Shown here: piece after piece, positions 8,622 through 17,758 of the stretch | Numbering within the stretch: position 1 is the stretch's first letter | How the letters are laid out: every line of letters starts with the position of its first letter | Source of the DNA: Nocardioides sp. zg-1228 | Lineage (GTDB): Bacteria; Actinomycetota; Actinomycetes; Propionibacteriales; Nocardioidaceae | Assembly: GCF_017086465.1 (NCBI RefSeq) | Contig: NZ_CP070961.1 | Span: 1,054,001 to 1,118,000 of the forward strand | Length of the DNA: 64,000 nt | Direction of reading: 5' to 3' | Notes under the pieces: model-generated | Told to the model about the DNA's origin: nothing | The model's input: the letters and a program-made list of their open reading frames with translations, nothing else | Databases searched by the model: none | Program-made: the position numbers and the translations under genes

Positions 8622-9818
8622 ATGACCTTCGAGCTGTCCCCCGAGCACGAGCAGTTCCGCCGCAGCGTCCGCGACTTCGCCGAGGCCGAGATCGCGCCGC
8701 ACGCCGCCCAGTGGGACCGCGAGCACCACTTCCCCACCGACGTCGTGCAGAAGATGGGCGCCCTCGGGCTGATGGGGCTGACCGCCCCGGAGGAGTTCGG
8801 CGGGGCGGGGATGGCCGGGGAGGACGGCGGGTTCACGTCGCTGTGCCTGGCGATCGAGGAGGTCGGGCGCGTCGACCAGTCGATGGGCATCACGCTCGAG
8901 GCGGCCGTCGGGCTCGGGATCAACCCGATCCTCACCTTCGGCACCGACGAGCAGAAGAAGACCTGGCTCCCCGAGCTCGTCGCCGGCGAGAAGGTCGCCG
9001 GCTTCGGACTCACCGAGCCTGGGGCCGGCTCCGACGCGGGCGCGACCCGGACCAAGGCCGTCCTCGAGGACGGCGAGTGGGTCGTCAACGGCGCGAAGCA
9101 GTTCATCACCAACTCCGGCTCGTCCATCACCTCCCTGGTCACGGTGACCGCCCGCACCGGCGATCGCGCGGACGGTCGTCCGGAGATCTCGACCATCATG
9201 GTCCCCTCCGGCACGCCCGGCTTCACCGCCGAGAAGGCCTACGACAAGCTCGGCTGGCACGCCTCCGACACCCACCCCCTCTCCTTCACCGACGCTCGGG
9301 TGCCCGAGTCGCACCTGCTGGGGGAGCGGGGTCGTGGCTACGCGCAGTTCCTCGCCACGCTCGACGACGGGCGCGTCGCCATCGCGGCCCTGGCCGTCGG
9401 CTGCATCCAGGCGTGCCTCGACATGTCGCTGGAGTACGCCGGCGAGCGGCAGACCTTCGGCGGCCCGATCGGACGCAAGCAGGGCGTGGCCTTCCAAGTC
9501 TCCGACCTGCAGGTGATGCTCGACGCCTCGCGTCTCCTGACCTACAAGGCGGCCGCGATGAAGGACGCGATGGACGCAGGTGGGTCGGTCTCGATGGGCG
9601 CCTTCAAGCAGGCGGCCGCGGTCGCCAAGCTCTACGCCACGGAGTCGGCCGTGACCGCGACCCGCATCGCGACGCAGGTCTTCGGCGGCTACGGGTTCAT
9701 GGAGGAGTACCCCGTCGCGCGCTTCTACCGCGACGCGAAGGTCCTCGAGATCGGCGAGGGGACCTCGGAGGTCCAGCGGATGCTGATCGCGCGAGGGCTC
9801 GGCCTGCCGGTCGAGTGA
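8622..9818 (+). CDS. Acyl-CoA dehydrogenase
   Basis: A 398-residue FAD-dependent dehydrogenase that makes the first double bond in beta-oxidation or branched-chain acyl-CoA breakdown. All three acyl-CoA dehydrogenase domains are present: an N-terminal helical part (SPEHEQFRRSVRDFAE), the middle beta domain (GFGLTEPGAGSDAG, NGAKQFITNSG), and a C-terminal helical part with YAGERQTFGGPIGRKQGV and FGGYGFMEEYPVARFYRDAK. Glu379 in IGEGTSEVQ sits where the catalytic base of short/branched-chain enzymes is found. A TAGGGT -10 box ends 7 nt before the ATG, so the mRNA is probably leaderless. An 18-bp palindrome covers the promoter. Chain-length specificity cannot be read. Confidence 0.94.
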   Translation: MTFELSPEHEQFRRSVRDFAEAEIAPHAAQWDREHHFPTDVVQKMGALGLMGLTAPEEFGGAGMAGEDGGFTSLCLAIEEVGRVDQSMGITLEAAVGLGINPILTFGTDEQKKTWLPELVAGEKVAGFGLTEPGAGSDAGATRTKAVLEDGEWVVNGAKQFITNSGSSITSLVTVTARTGDRADGRPEISTIMVPSGTPGFTAEKAYDKLGWHASDTHPLSFTDARVPESHLLGERGRGYAQFLATLDDGRVAIAALAVGCIQACLDMSLEYAGERQTFGGPIGRKQGVAFQVSDLQVMLDASRLLTYKAAAMKDAMDAGGSVSMGAFKQAAAVAKLYATESAVTATRIATQVFGGYGFMEEYPVARFYRDAKVLEIGEGTSEVQRMLIARGLGLPVE

Positions 9819-9842
9819 GCCGGGGGCGAAGACGCGGGGCGG

Positions 9843-10178
9843 TCAGGTCGAGCGCGGGGCGTACATGATCACCGCGACGCCGACCAGGCAGACCAGGGCG
9901 CCCGCGAGGTCGTAGCGGTCGGGTCGGAACCCGTCCACCGCCATGCCCCACGCGAGCGAGCCGACGACGAACACCCCGCCGTAGGCCGCCAGGATCCGCC
10001 CGAAGTTGGCGTCGGGCTGCAGCGTCGCGACGAGGCCGTAGAGGCCCAGTGCGATGAAGCCGGCGCCGACCCAGAGCCAGCCGCGGTCCTCGCGGATGCC
10101 CTGCCAGACCAGCCAGGCACCGCCGATCTCGACCAGGGCGGCGAAGGCGAAGAGGACGAGCGACATCACGACGGACAT
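9843..10178 (-). CDS. YnfA/UPF0060 family small membrane protein
   Basis: A 111-residue protein with four hydrophobic helices, like E. coli YnfA (108 residues). Diagnostic stretches are [15 protein letters not shown] at the N-terminus, [18 protein letters not shown], and [20 protein letters not shown] at the end. YnfA is a small-multidrug-resistance-like protein; its substrate here is unknown. A weak -10 (CAGACT on the minus strand, 10186-10191) ends 7 nt before the start. Confidence 0.88.
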   Translation of the reverse strand: MSVVMSLVLFAFAALVEIGGAWLVWQGIREDRGWLWVGAGFIALGLYGLVATLQPDANFGRILAAYGGVFVVGSLAWGMAVDGFRPDRYDLAGALVCLVGVAVIMYAPRST

Positions 10179-10234
10179 GTCCGGGAGTCTGGCAGCCCGA
10201 GGTGCTGCGACCCGGGCCCGCGCCCACTGGCGGC

Positions 10235-11590
10235 TCAACCGGTGGAGACGTACTCGATGTGGATCGGTGGGACTGGCCCGCGCCGGATCGTGGCGATCGG
10301 CGGCGGCCTGGTGGTGAAGGTGCGGCCGGTGGGGAGGGTCGTGGTCACGCTCCCGTCCGGCCCGGGCCTGGCCCGCCAGCGGTGGGCCTTCTTCGCGTAG
10401 TTGCAGGCCTCGCACAGCCCTTGGGCGTTGTGCGCGGACGTCGCGCCACCGGCGGCCCGGGGCTCGACGTGGTCGATGTGGCGCACCGGTGCGTCGCACC
10501 ACGGGCTGCGGCAGGTGCGGTCGCGCAGTCGGACGAAGCGGGCGAGGCTGCCGCGGAACGTGCGCGTGCGGGCGTCCATCGTGACGAGCTCGCCGGTCGT
10601 CGGCGAGGCGTAGAGACGGCGGATGCTCACCTCCTCCTCGGCGGTGAGGGCGCCGCAGACGATCTCGCGCGCCAGCTCGGCGGGGATCGGGCCGAAGCCC
10701 TCGAGGTGCGCCTCGTCGTCGGCCCCGCCGAAGAGGGCGTGATCGCTCATCACGACCCCCAGGGCGACCGGGGTGACCGGGACGCTGACCGGGCCGGCCG
10801 TGGCGTCCCCGAGCACGGTGGCGACCAGCAGGTCTGCCATGACCTGGCCGCGCCCGCGCTCCTCGCCCCGCGCCCGGGCGCGGTCGGCCTCGCCGGTCAG
10901 AGCGGTGTAGACGGCCACGCCGTCCTTCACCGGGAGGAGGGCGGTGAGCCAGGTCATTGAGTCGGGCGCGGGACGCAGGGTCACCCGGCGCTCGGACTCC
11001 GCGTGCCGTCGGCGGGCCACGCACGCCGCGGGGTCGAGTCGTTCGGACTCCACGCGTAGCCGCGCGAGCAGCCGACGTGGGCTCAGCTGCTCGAGGGCGT
11101 CGGAGTCGCCGGCGACGATCTCGTCGACGGCGAGCCGGTGCTCGAGCGGCAGACAGGCGGTCTCGCGGGCGATGATGGTGGTCGTCCACTCGTCGATGCG
11201 CCCCTCGAGCCACGCCGCCCACGTGTGCGGCAGCTCCGTCGGGACGACGCGGGCCAGGCTCACGTGCCGTCGGCCGCGGTGGGGCGACTCGCGCCGCGCG
11301 GCCGCGACGACGTTGCCCACACCGGCGCCGAGCTCCTCGGGCCTCGCGCCGGCGGCGGCCTGATCCTGCGTGAGCAGCTCGTCGAGTCGACCGGTGAGCT
11401 CTGCCTGGACCGCGCCCACCACCCGACCGAGCGTCTCCAGCTCGCCGAGCAGGTCGACCAGCGCGGCCGCGTCGAGCTGCGGCGCGGTCGCCACCGAGGC
11501 ACGCAGCCGCCCGCACATCGCCGCGACGTCGGCGACCTCGACGACGGGGGAGGCGCCGGGGGAGGCGTGCTGGGGCGGGCTGGTGGTCAT
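10235..11590 (-). CDS. DUF222 / HNH endonuclease domain protein (13E12-repeat type)
   Basis: A 451-residue protein. The N-terminal two thirds match DUF222 ([22 protein letters not shown]; later [14 protein letters not shown] and ARETACLP). The C-terminus is an HNH nuclease: [23 protein letters not shown] followed by [15 protein letters not shown], giving the paired CxxxxC and HIDH residues that bind metal. Such proteins occur in many copies per genome in Nocardioides and mycobacteria (the 13E12 family) and their biological role is unsettled. The start at 11590 ([12 protein letters not shown]) was chosen because the upstream extension is Arg-rich shadow sequence. Confidence 0.88.
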   Translation of the reverse strand: MTTSPPQHASPGASPVVEVADVAAMCGRLRASVATAPQLDAAALVDLLGELETLGRVVGAVQAELTGRLDELLTQDQAAAGARPEELGAGVGNVVAAARRESPHRGRRHVSLARVVPTELPHTWAAWLEGRIDEWTTTIIARETACLPLEHRLAVDEIVAGDSDALEQLSPRRLLARLRVESERLDPAACVARRRHAESERRVTLRPAPDSMTWLTALLPVKDGVAVYTALTGEADRARARGEERGRGQVMADLLVATVLGDATAGPVSVPVTPVALGVVMSDHALFGGADDEAHLEGFGPIPAELAREIVCGALTAEEEVSIRRLYASPTTGELVTMDARTRTFRGSLARFVRLRDRTCRSPWCDAPVRHIDHVEPRAAGGATSAHNAQGLCEACNYAKKAHRWRARPGPDGSVTTTLPTGRTFTTRPPPIATIRRGPVPPIHIEYVSTG

Positions 11591-11744
11591 GGCGCCACCG
11601 AAGCAGCCGCTCCGGACAGTCCGCTCCGCTCGTGGCGACCGGCTGTGGAGAGCCGCCCGTCGCGTCCGCCTGTGGATGATCGGCGGCTTGCTTCTCCTCC
11701 TCCCGGCGGATCCGGTCACCCGTCTCGCGATCTACCCTCGCCCC

Positions 11745-13097
11745 ATGTCGAGCACGAGTCAGCGCGTCCTCACGTGGTTGGGCGTCGACGACGAGTGGGA
11801 GCGGCCGAGGCCGCCGATCGGTCGCCAGGACCTCGTGCTCGCCGCGAGTGTCGAGGCGGTCAGCCTGCTCGCACTCGAGCTCGTGCGCAGTGCCGGCGGC
11901 TTCGAGCACACCGACGGGCCGGTCTGGGCGCAGTGGCTCGCCGTGTCCACGGGAGCGGCGCTGCTGCTCGGTCGCCGCCGGTGGCCGCTCGTCGTCGCGA
12001 GCCTCGCGGCGCTGCACATGTTCGTCGCCGGAGTGACGATGCCTCAGGTGATGGGGCAGCTCTCGCTGCAGATCGTCTACTTCGTGGCGCTGCTGTCCGG
12101 TGTCGCCTACGCCCGCGACCGGCGGGCCATGGTGGTCGTCATCGGCACGATCCTGCTGTTCATGTTCGCGTGGATCACCTGGCAGTTCGCCGTGGGATCG
12201 GCCGCGCAGGAGATGGTGGACGAGTTCGAGGATGCCGAGCGCGTCGGGGCGTTCGCGCCGATCCCGGCTACGGTGGCCATGACCCTCCTGGTCAACGTGA
12301 TCTACTTCGGTGGCGCCATCGTCGGCGGTGGGGTGGCCTGGCGGGCGGCGCGCCAGCGCCTGCGCCTCCAGGAGCAGGCCGCCACGATCGCTGCCCAGGA
12401 GGGTCGGCTGCGCGAGCAGGCCGTCGTCGACGAGCGGCTGCGCATCGCCCGCGAGCTGCACGACGTGGTCGCCCACGGAGTGTCCGCGATGGGCATCCAG
12501 GCCGGGGCCGCGCGGCGGGTCCTCGACCGCGATCCCGACGCGGCGCGCACCGCGCTCTCGCGCGTGGAGGAGGCCTCTCGCGATGCGCTCACCCAGATGA
12601 GGCGCCTGCTCGGCACGCTGCGCGCGGGCTCCGTCGACGGCGGAGCCGAGGGTGGGCCCGACGCCGCGGACGGCGGCACCGGAGCGCGTACGCCGGAGGC
12701 GGGCGTGGACGACCTGCCCGAGCTGGTCGCGCAGACCTCCCGGCAGGGCCTCGCGGTGCGCCTCGACGTCGTGGAGGAGCAGTCGTCCGCCGCCAGCCGG
12801 TTGCCGCGCGGGATCGGGCTGGCGATCTACCGCACCGTCCAGGAGGCACTGACCAACGTGCGTCGTCACAGCACCGCCGACGCGGTCTCGGTGGTGGTCC
12901 GGGTCGACGAGGCGGCGGCGTACGCGGAGGTCGAGGTCGTCGACAACGGGCGACCGCGGCACGGCACCTCGGGCAGCGGCCTCGGCCAGCTCGGCATCCG
13001 GGAGCGCGCGGCCACGCACAACGGCAAGGTCGACATCGGCCCCCGCGTGACCGGCGGCTACCGCGTGCGCGTGCGCTACCCCCTGGCGGCGTCGTGA
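11745..13097 (+). CDS. Two-component sensor histidine kinase (HisKA_3 / NarL-partner type)
   Basis: A 450-residue membrane kinase. Four to five hydrophobic segments fill residues ~30-200. A coiled region ([18 protein letters not shown]) leads into the dimerization domain with [13 protein letters not shown]; His239 is the predicted phosphoacceptor. The ATPase domain follows ([38 protein letters not shown]). TACCCT at 11733-11738 ends 6 nt before the ATG, suggesting a leaderless message. The last codon overlaps the response regulator start by 4 nt (GTGA), so the pair is translationally coupled and cognate. Confidence 0.94.
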   Translation: MSSTSQRVLTWLGVDDEWERPRPPIGRQDLVLAASVEAVSLLALELVRSAGGFEHTDGPVWAQWLAVSTGAALLLGRRRWPLVVASLAALHMFVAGVTMPQVMGQLSLQIVYFVALLSGVAYARDRRAMVVVIGTILLFMFAWITWQFAVGSAAQEMVDEFEDAERVGAFAPIPATVAMTLLVNVIYFGGAIVGGGVAWRAARQRLRLQEQAATIAAQEGRLREQAVVDERLRIARELHDVVAHGVSAMGIQAGAARRVLDRDPDAARTALSRVEEASRDALTQMRRLLGTLRAGSVDGGAEGGPDAADGGTGARTPEAGVDDLPELVAQTSRQGLAVRLDVVEEQSSAASRLPRGIGLAIYRTVQEALTNVRRHSTADAVSVVVRVDEAAAYAEVEVVDNGRPRHGTSGSGLGQLGIRERAATHNGKVDIGPRVTGGYRVRVRYPLAAS

Positions 13098-13792
13098 CCG
13101 ACCGACCGCTCACCGTCCTGCTCGTCGACGACCATGCGATGGTGCGTTCGGGCTTCGCCATGGTGCTGTCGGTCGAGGACGACATCGAGGTCGTGGGAGA
13201 GGCGGCCGACGGCATCGAGGCGATCGAGCGGGCCCGCGCCACGCGGCCCGACGTGGTGCTGATGGACGTCCAGATGCCGCGGATGGACGGCATCGAGGCG
13301 ACCCGCCACCTCGTCGCCGACGACCTCGGGCACGTCGTCATCGTCACGACCTTCGACCGCGACGACTACCTCTTCGACGCCCTCCGGGCCGGGGCGAGTG
13401 GCTTCCTGCTGAAGAACGCCGGCCCGGAGCAGCTGCTCGACGCCGTACGCGCGGCCGGGCGCGGGCACGCGCTGCTCGCGCCGGAGGTGACGCGGCGGGT
13501 GATCGCCGAGATGGCCGGCGGCGCCCGCGGCGAGACGTCGGCAGGCGGGTCGAGCCCCGCGACCCGGGCCGAGCCCAAGGAGCTCGCCCTGCTGACGGCC
13601 CGTGAGCGGGAGGTGCTGACGCTGCTGGGCCGGGGACTGTCGAACGGCGAGGTCGCGGCGACGCTGGTGCTCGGCGAGGCGACGGTCAAGACCCACGTGT
13701 CCAACCTGCTCGCCAAGCTGCACCTGCGCGACCGCGTGCAGGCGGTCATCTACGCCTACGAGGCCGGCCTCATCCTCCCGGCGGAGGACTGA
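13094..13792 (+). CDS. NarL/LuxR-type response regulator
   Basis: A 232-residue regulator starting with GTG inside the kinase stop codon. The receiver domain (about 8-125) has the acidic pair in [12 protein letters not shown] and phospho-acceptor Asp58 in [14 protein letters not shown] Gly/Ser-rich linker leads to the LuxR helix-turn-helix at about 165-225 ([39 protein letters not shown]). The ABC exporter starts 114 bp downstream behind direct repeats, so this system probably controls it, as in many bacterial export-stress modules. Confidence 0.95.
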   Translation: MTDRPLTVLLVDDHAMVRSGFAMVLSVEDDIEVVGEAADGIEAIERARATRPDVVLMDVQMPRMDGIEATRHLVADDLGHVVIVTTFDRDDYLFDALRAGASGFLLKNAGPEQLLDAVRAAGRGHALLAPEVTRRVIAEMAGGARGETSAGGSSPATRAEPKELALLTAREREVLTLLGRGLSNGEVAATLVLGEATVKTHVSNLLAKLHLRDRVQAVIYAYEAGLILPAED

Positions 13793-13794
13793 GC

Positions 13795-13886
13795 CAGGCG
13801 GGTCGCACCTCCATCCCACATCCCCCCGACCTCCACCGCACCTCCACCCCAGAGCTCCCTCCGGCGACGGATCACAGGCGGGTCGC
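13795..13886. promoter_or_regulatory. Direct-repeat-rich promoter region of the ABC exporter
   Basis: CAGGCGGGTCGC occurs at 13795-13806 and again at 13875-13886, exactly 80 bp apart. Between them the heptamer ACCTCCA occurs at 13807, 13830 and 13840, with a related ACATCCC at 13817, giving roughly helical spacing. TAGCGT at 13894-13899 is the likely -10 box. The repeats are candidate sites for the response regulator encoded just upstream. Confidence 0.45.
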
Positions 13887-13906
13887 GCACCACTAGCGTC
13901 GTCGCC

Positions 13907-14788
13907 ATGCTGGAGATCAGGGAGCTGACCAGACGGTTCGGTGACAACACCGCCGTCGACCACGTGTCGTTCGAGGTGCCGGCCGGGCAGATGACCGGCT
14001 TCGTCGGCGGCAACGGCGCGGGCAAGACCACGACCATGCGGATGATCATGGGCGTGCTCGGCATCGACGAGGGCGAGGTGCTGTGGCACGGCCGGCCGAT
14101 CACCCGGCTGGACCGCCGCCGCATCGGCTACATGCCCGAGGAACGCGGCCTCTATCCCAAGCAGCCGATCCTCGACCAGCTCGTCTACATCGCCCAGCTC
14201 AAGGGCATGGACCGCACCGCGGCCCGCGCCGAGGTGGCCGAGCTGCTGGAGCGGTTCGGGCTGGGCGAGCGGACCAAGGACCACCTGGAGAAGCTGTCGC
14301 TGGGCAACCAGCAGCGGGTGCAGATCATCGCCTCGGTGCTGCCCAGGCCGGCCGCGCTCGTGCTCGACGAGCCGTTCTCGGGCCTGGACCCCCTGGCGGT
14401 CGACTCGATGGTCGACCTGCTGCGCGAGTACACCCGCGACGGGGTGCCGGTCCTGTTCTCCAGCCACCAGCTCGACCTCGTCGAGCGACTGTGCGACCGC
14501 CTGGTCGTGCTGTCCCACGGACGCCGGGTCGCCGCCGGGACGGTCGCGGAGCTGCGCGACGCGGGGGTGCCGCGCTTCCGCCTCGTCCTCGGCGGCGACG
14601 CCGGTTGGGTCCGCGGCCTGCCGGGTCTGGAGGTGCTCGACATCGACGGCGCGACCGCGCTCGTCGAGGTCCACCAGGACGGCGCCGAGCAGCACCTCGT
14701 CGCCGAGGCGACCGGCCGCGGCCACGTCCACGAGTTCGTCCGGGTCCGCCCGGCCCTGAGCGAGATCTACCGGGAGGCCACCGCATGA
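13907..14788 (+). CDS. ABC transporter ATP-binding protein, NatA-like
   Basis: A 293-residue ATPase for an ABC-2 exporter. Walker A is GGNGAGKTT at about residues 34-42, the Q-loop region follows GYMPEERGLYPKQ, the signature is LSLGNQQ at 130-136, and Walker B is ALVLDEPF near 150. The C-terminal ~80 residues form the DUF4162-like tail usual in drug or sodium export ATPases. TAGCGT ends 7 nt before the ATG. The gene overlaps the permease by 4 nt (ATGA). The two genes follow a two-component system, which suggests export in response to an envelope or antibiotic signal. The substrate is unknown. Confidence 0.93.
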   Translation: MLEIRELTRRFGDNTAVDHVSFEVPAGQMTGFVGGNGAGKTTTMRMIMGVLGIDEGEVLWHGRPITRLDRRRIGYMPEERGLYPKQPILDQLVYIAQLKGMDRTAARAEVAELLERFGLGERTKDHLEKLSLGNQQRVQIIASVLPRPAALVLDEPFSGLDPLAVDSMVDLLREYTRDGVPVLFSSHQLDLVERLCDRLVVLSHGRRVAAGTVAELRDAGVPRFRLVLGGDAGWVRGLPGLEVLDIDGATALVEVHQDGAEQHLVAEATGRGHVHEFVRVRPALSEIYREATA

Positions 14789-16002
14789 GCACCCACGACG
14801 ACACCCGAGACGACAACCGCGACGCACGAGGGTCGACCGGCGAGCCGCCCTGGCTGCTGGTCACCCGCCGCGAGGTCGTCTCGCGGATCACCGACAAGTC
14901 GTTCCTGCTCGGCACCGCGTTCATGGTCGTGCTGATCGCCGGCTACATCGGCTTCACCGCCTGGCAGGCCGAGCGCACCGACCAGGTCACCCTCGCCGCC
15001 ACCCCGGACGCCGTCGCGATGGCGAGCGCCATCGCCGAGGGTGCTCCCGCGGTGGACGACCGGGTGGAGGTCACCCTCCTCGAGGTCGACGACGCCGACG
15101 CCGCCGAGGCGGTGCTCCGCGCCGACGAGGCCGACGCGTGGCTGCATCCGGTCGACGGCGGCTGGCAGCTCACCTCGGAGTCCAGCGAGCAGGACGCGCT
15201 CACCGACGTCACGCGCGTGATCGTGGCCGAGCAGGTGCTGGCCGACAACGCCGCCAGCGCGGGCACCACTGTCGACGCGCTCCAGGCCGGCAGCACCGTG
15301 TCGACCGAGTTCCTGCGCGGTGACGCCGAGAAGGCGGGTGTCGCCGAGGCGGTCGGTTTCGTGTTCGTCTTCCTCTTCTACTTCGCCGCGCTGATCTTCG
15401 GCATGCAGCTCGCGTCGTCGGTGATCGAGGAGAAGCAGAGCCGCATCGTCGAGATCATCGCCGCCGCGATCCCGCTGCGCCACCTGCTGGCCGGCAAGGT
15501 GCTCGGCAACACGGCGCTGGCGATGATCCAGCTGCTCGTCTACCTCGCGGTCGGCCTGGTGGGGCTGTCGTTCACGCCCTACAAGTCCTACGTCCCGGCG
15601 CTGTCGGGCCCGACCGCGTGGTTCATCGCGTTCTTCTTCGCCGGCTTCGTGGCGCTCGCCTGCCTCTGGGCGGTCGCGGGGTCACTCGCGTCGCGCACGG
15701 AGGACCTGCAGTCCACCTCGACGCCACTGACGATGCTGATGCTGGTGATGTTCTTCGGCGGCGTCTCCCTCGACGGGCGGGGACAGGTGATCGCGTCGTT
15801 CGTGCCGCCCGTGTCGGCCGTCGTGATGCCCAAGCGGATCCTGGCCGGCGGGGTCGAGTGGTGGGAGCCGCTGCTGGCGCTGGGCCTGCTCGCCGCCTTC
15901 GCCGCGGTCACCGTCTGGATCGGCGAGCGCCTCTACCGCCGCGCCCTGCTGCAGACCGGCGGACGCGTCAGCCTCCGCCAGGCCTGGGCCACTGCCGAGT
16001 GA
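14785..16002 (+). CDS. ABC-2 type transporter permease, NatB-like
   Basis: A 405-residue membrane protein and partner of the ATPase it overlaps. One N-terminal helix (SFLLGTAFMVVLIAGYIGF) is followed by a ~150-residue extracytoplasmic domain rich in Asp and Ala, then five or so helices (FVFVFLFYFAALIFG, ALAMIQLLVYLAVGLVGL, WFIAFFFAGFVALACLWAV, LTMLMLVMFFGG, LLALGLLAAFAAVTVWIG). The cytoplasmic SSVIEEKQSRIVEII is characteristic of NatB/YhaP-type permeases. The substrate is not predictable. Confidence 0.9.
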   Translation: MSTHDDTRDDNRDARGSTGEPPWLLVTRREVVSRITDKSFLLGTAFMVVLIAGYIGFTAWQAERTDQVTLAATPDAVAMASAIAEGAPAVDDRVEVTLLEVDDADAAEAVLRADEADAWLHPVDGGWQLTSESSEQDALTDVTRVIVAEQVLADNAASAGTTVDALQAGSTVSTEFLRGDAEKAGVAEAVGFVFVFLFYFAALIFGMQLASSVIEEKQSRIVEIIAAAIPLRHLLAGKVLGNTALAMIQLLVYLAVGLVGLSFTPYKSYVPALSGPTAWFIAFFFAGFVALACLWAVAGSLASRTEDLQSTSTPLTMLMLVMFFGGVSLDGRGQVIASFVPPVSAVVMPKRILAGGVEWWEPLLALGLLAAFAAVTVWIGERLYRRALLQTGGRVSLRQAWATAE

Positions 16003-16006
16003 GCCG

Positions 16007-16050
16007 GGCGGGGACCTCAGAAGAGGTCGACCACCGACGAGGTCCCCGCC
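16007..16050. terminator. Bidirectional terminator-like inverted repeat between convergent genes
   Basis: GGCGGGGACCTC at 16007-16018 pairs perfectly with GAGGTCCCCGCC at 16039-16050 (12 bp, 20-nt loop). It lies across the end of the permease gene and the last codons of the convergent VTT gene. There is no T tract, as is common in high-GC actinobacteria. Confidence 0.6.
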
Positions 16051-16475
16051 ACCACGGCCCAGAACCGCAGGCCGCGCCCCAGCAGGCCGGTCACCATGAA
16101 GATCCAGAACGGCACGCGCAGGGTGCCGGCGAGCACCGCGGTGACCGCGTACGGCGGGATGCCGGTGCTCGCGGACACGAAGAGCAGCCCGGCCGTGAAC
16201 CACGGACGGCCCTCCGCCCGCTCGTGCCACTTGTCGAGCGAGGCGCGGACCTTCGGCTTCTCGAGGTGCTTGTGCACCCAGGGGGCCCGGTCGAGGTGCA
16301 TGCCGCCCCAGTACCAGAGGATCTTGCCGAGCATCTGCCCGATCGTGGCCGCGAGAAGCAGCCCCCAGGCGCTGCCGGGGGACCGGCTCACCGCGACCAC
16401 GAGGATCGCCTCGATGTTGATGAGCGGCACCAGGGCGGACGCCATCGAGGCGCCAAGGACGCTCCAGAACAGCAT
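16017..16475 (-). CDS. VTT/DedA-like (YqaA-type) small membrane protein
   Basis: A 152-residue membrane protein of the SNARE-associated/VTT superfamily. It has the re-entrant-loop pattern ASALVPLINIEAILVV with GQMLGKILWYWGG near the N-terminus, and GIPPYAVTAVLAGTLRVPFWIFMV later. Bacterial VTT/DedA proteins act in membrane homeostasis and lipid scrambling. Its ATG overlaps the TGA of the CDP-alcohol phosphatidyltransferase gene by 1 nt (TGATG), so the two are coupled, which fits a phospholipid-related role. Confidence 0.8.
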   Translation of the reverse strand: MLFWSVLGASMASALVPLINIEAILVVAVSRSPGSAWGLLLAATIGQMLGKILWYWGGMHLDRAPWVHKHLEKPKVRASLDKWHERAEGRPWFTAGLLFVSASTGIPPYAVTAVLAGTLRVPFWIFMVTGLLGRGLRFWAVVAGTSSVVDLF

Positions 16476-17110
16476 CAGCGAGTCGCCCCGGGCACCGGCA
16501 GGCCGATCCGGGTCAGCCGGTGCAGGGACACGCACTTGAGCACCAGCAGCGCGGTGGCGATGGCCAGCCCGACCCACATCCAGCCGGTGACCAGCAGCAG
16601 CACGGCGAACAGCGCGCTGTTGACGGCCTTGGCGGGCTTGGACCAGTTCCACAGCCAGATCCACCGGTCGACGACGAAGAAGTAGTTGGGACTGCGGATC
16701 GGCCAGGCCAGGAACGCGATCGACAGGAAGCAGTCGATCACCATGAACTCGGCCAGGTAGACGAAGATCGCCGGCGACAGGTCGGGCTGCAGCCACGCGA
16801 GCCCGATGTAGAACGCCGCGGCGTTGAAGCGGTCGCACATGATGTCGAGCACCGCGCCGATGCGGGTCTCGCAGTCGCGGACCCGGGCGTAGAAGCCGTC
16901 GAGCATGTCGCCCACCCAATAGACGACCAACGCGACGACCAGCAGCGTCAGGCTCTGCTGGTGGGCGGCCATGGCCGCGAGGACGACGGAGGCCACGGTG
17001 CGCACGCCGGTGATGACCGTGGCGCCGGTGAGCAGCCGCTCGTCCCGTACGCCGTAGACGCCCTCGGGGTCGACCAGCGGCGCTGCCACGCCGTCCGCCC
17101 CGCTGCCCAC
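16475..17110 (-). CDS. CDP-alcohol phosphatidyltransferase
   Basis: A 211-residue integral membrane enzyme that transfers a phosphatidyl group from a CDP-linked donor to an alcohol. The family signature D-x2-DG-x2-AR-x8-G-x3-D-x3-D is complete: Asp68, Asp71-Gly72, Ala75-Arg76, Gly85, Asp89 and Asp93 (within GDMLDGFYARVRD and GAVLDIMCDR). About six hydrophobic segments surround it. The acceptor alcohol (glycerol phosphate, inositol phosphate or other) cannot be told. The GTG start is preceded by TAGCAT (minus strand, 17118-17123) with a 7-nt gap, so the message is probably leaderless. The VTT gene follows in a coupled pair. Confidence 0.92.
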   Translation of the reverse strand: MGSGADGVAAPLVDPEGVYGVRDERLLTGATVITGVRTVASVVLAAMAAHQQSLTLLVVALVVYWVGDMLDGFYARVRDCETRIGAVLDIMCDRFNAAAFYIGLAWLQPDLSPAIFVYLAEFMVIDCFLSIAFLAWPIRSPNYFFVVDRWIWLWNWSKPAKAVNSALFAVLLLVTGWMWVGLAIATALLVLKCVSLHRLTRIGLPVPGATR

Positions 17111-17128
17111 GTGCGAGATGCTATCGGC

Positions 17129-17758
17129 TCACGTCCACAGGTCGGGCCACGCGTGCCCCAGCTCGAGCACGAGGTCGCGCAGGAGGGGCAGGCTGACGCC
17201 CACCACGTTGTGGTGGTCACCCTCGATCCCGCGGACGAACGCGCCCCCGATCCCGTCGATGGTGAACGCGCCGGCCACGTGCAGCGGCTCGCCGGTCGCG
17301 ACGTAGGCGTCGACCTCCGCGTCGCCGACGTCCGCGAAGTGCACGAGGGTCGAACCGGTCGCCGCGACCGCCCGCCCGGTCGTCACGTCGCGCAGGCTGT
17401 GGCCGCTGTGCAGCACCGCGGTGCGCCCGCGCATCGAGCGCCAGCGCTCCCGTGCCTCGGCGGCGTCGCGGGGCTTGCCGAGCGCCTCGCCGTGTCCGGG
17501 CGTGCCCGGCGGCACCTGCAGCTCGAGCACCGAGTCGCACCCGAGGACGAGCGCGCCGGGAGGCAGGTCGTCACGCGCGGCCACGACGGCGCACTTGAGC
17601 TCGGCGAGTCGGAGCGCGAGCTCGGCCGGCGCCAGCCCGGTCAGCTGCGTCTCGTCGACCCCGCTCACGACGACCGTCGGCTCGATCCCGGCGGCGCGCA
17701 GCGTCGCCAGGCGGGCGGGCGAGGCGGAGGCGAGGACGAGGGGGACCCGGGCGGTCAC
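17129..17758 (-). CDS. maf: Maf-family nucleoside triphosphate pyrophosphatase
   Basis: A 209-residue protein of the Maf/HAM1-like family, which hydrolyses non-canonical or excess nucleoside triphosphates to monophosphates. The N-terminal LASASPARLATLRAAGI is the conserved substrate-binding loop. GCDSVLEL holds the metal-binding Asp, and FTIDGIGGAFVRGIEGDHHNVVG is the C-terminal family block. The GTG start overlaps the stop of the DUF885 gene (GTGA), so the two are translated together. Confidence 0.93.
   Translation of the reverse strand: MTARVPLVLASASPARLATLRAAGIEPTVVVSGVDETQLTGLAPAELALRLAELKCAVVAARDDLPPGALVLGCDSVLELQVPPGTPGHGEALGKPRDAAEARERWRSMRGRTAVLHSGHSLRDVTTGRAVAATGSTLVHFADVGDAEVDAYVATGEPLHVAGAFTIDGIGGAFVRGIEGDHHNVVGVSLPLLRDLVLELGHAWPDLWT

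Noticed and set aside
10235..11590. HNH protein as a homing endonuclease or intein mark of a mobile element
   Set aside because: DUF222 plus HNH is a common chromosomal family in actinobacteria; no inverted repeats, target duplication or integrase are nearby.
9843..13019. A 1058-codon minus-strand frame across the HNH and two-component genes
   Set aside because: Only its last 111 codons (YnfA) are real; the rest is Arg/Pro/His-rich and opposes the clear kinase and overlaps the HNH gene in another frame.
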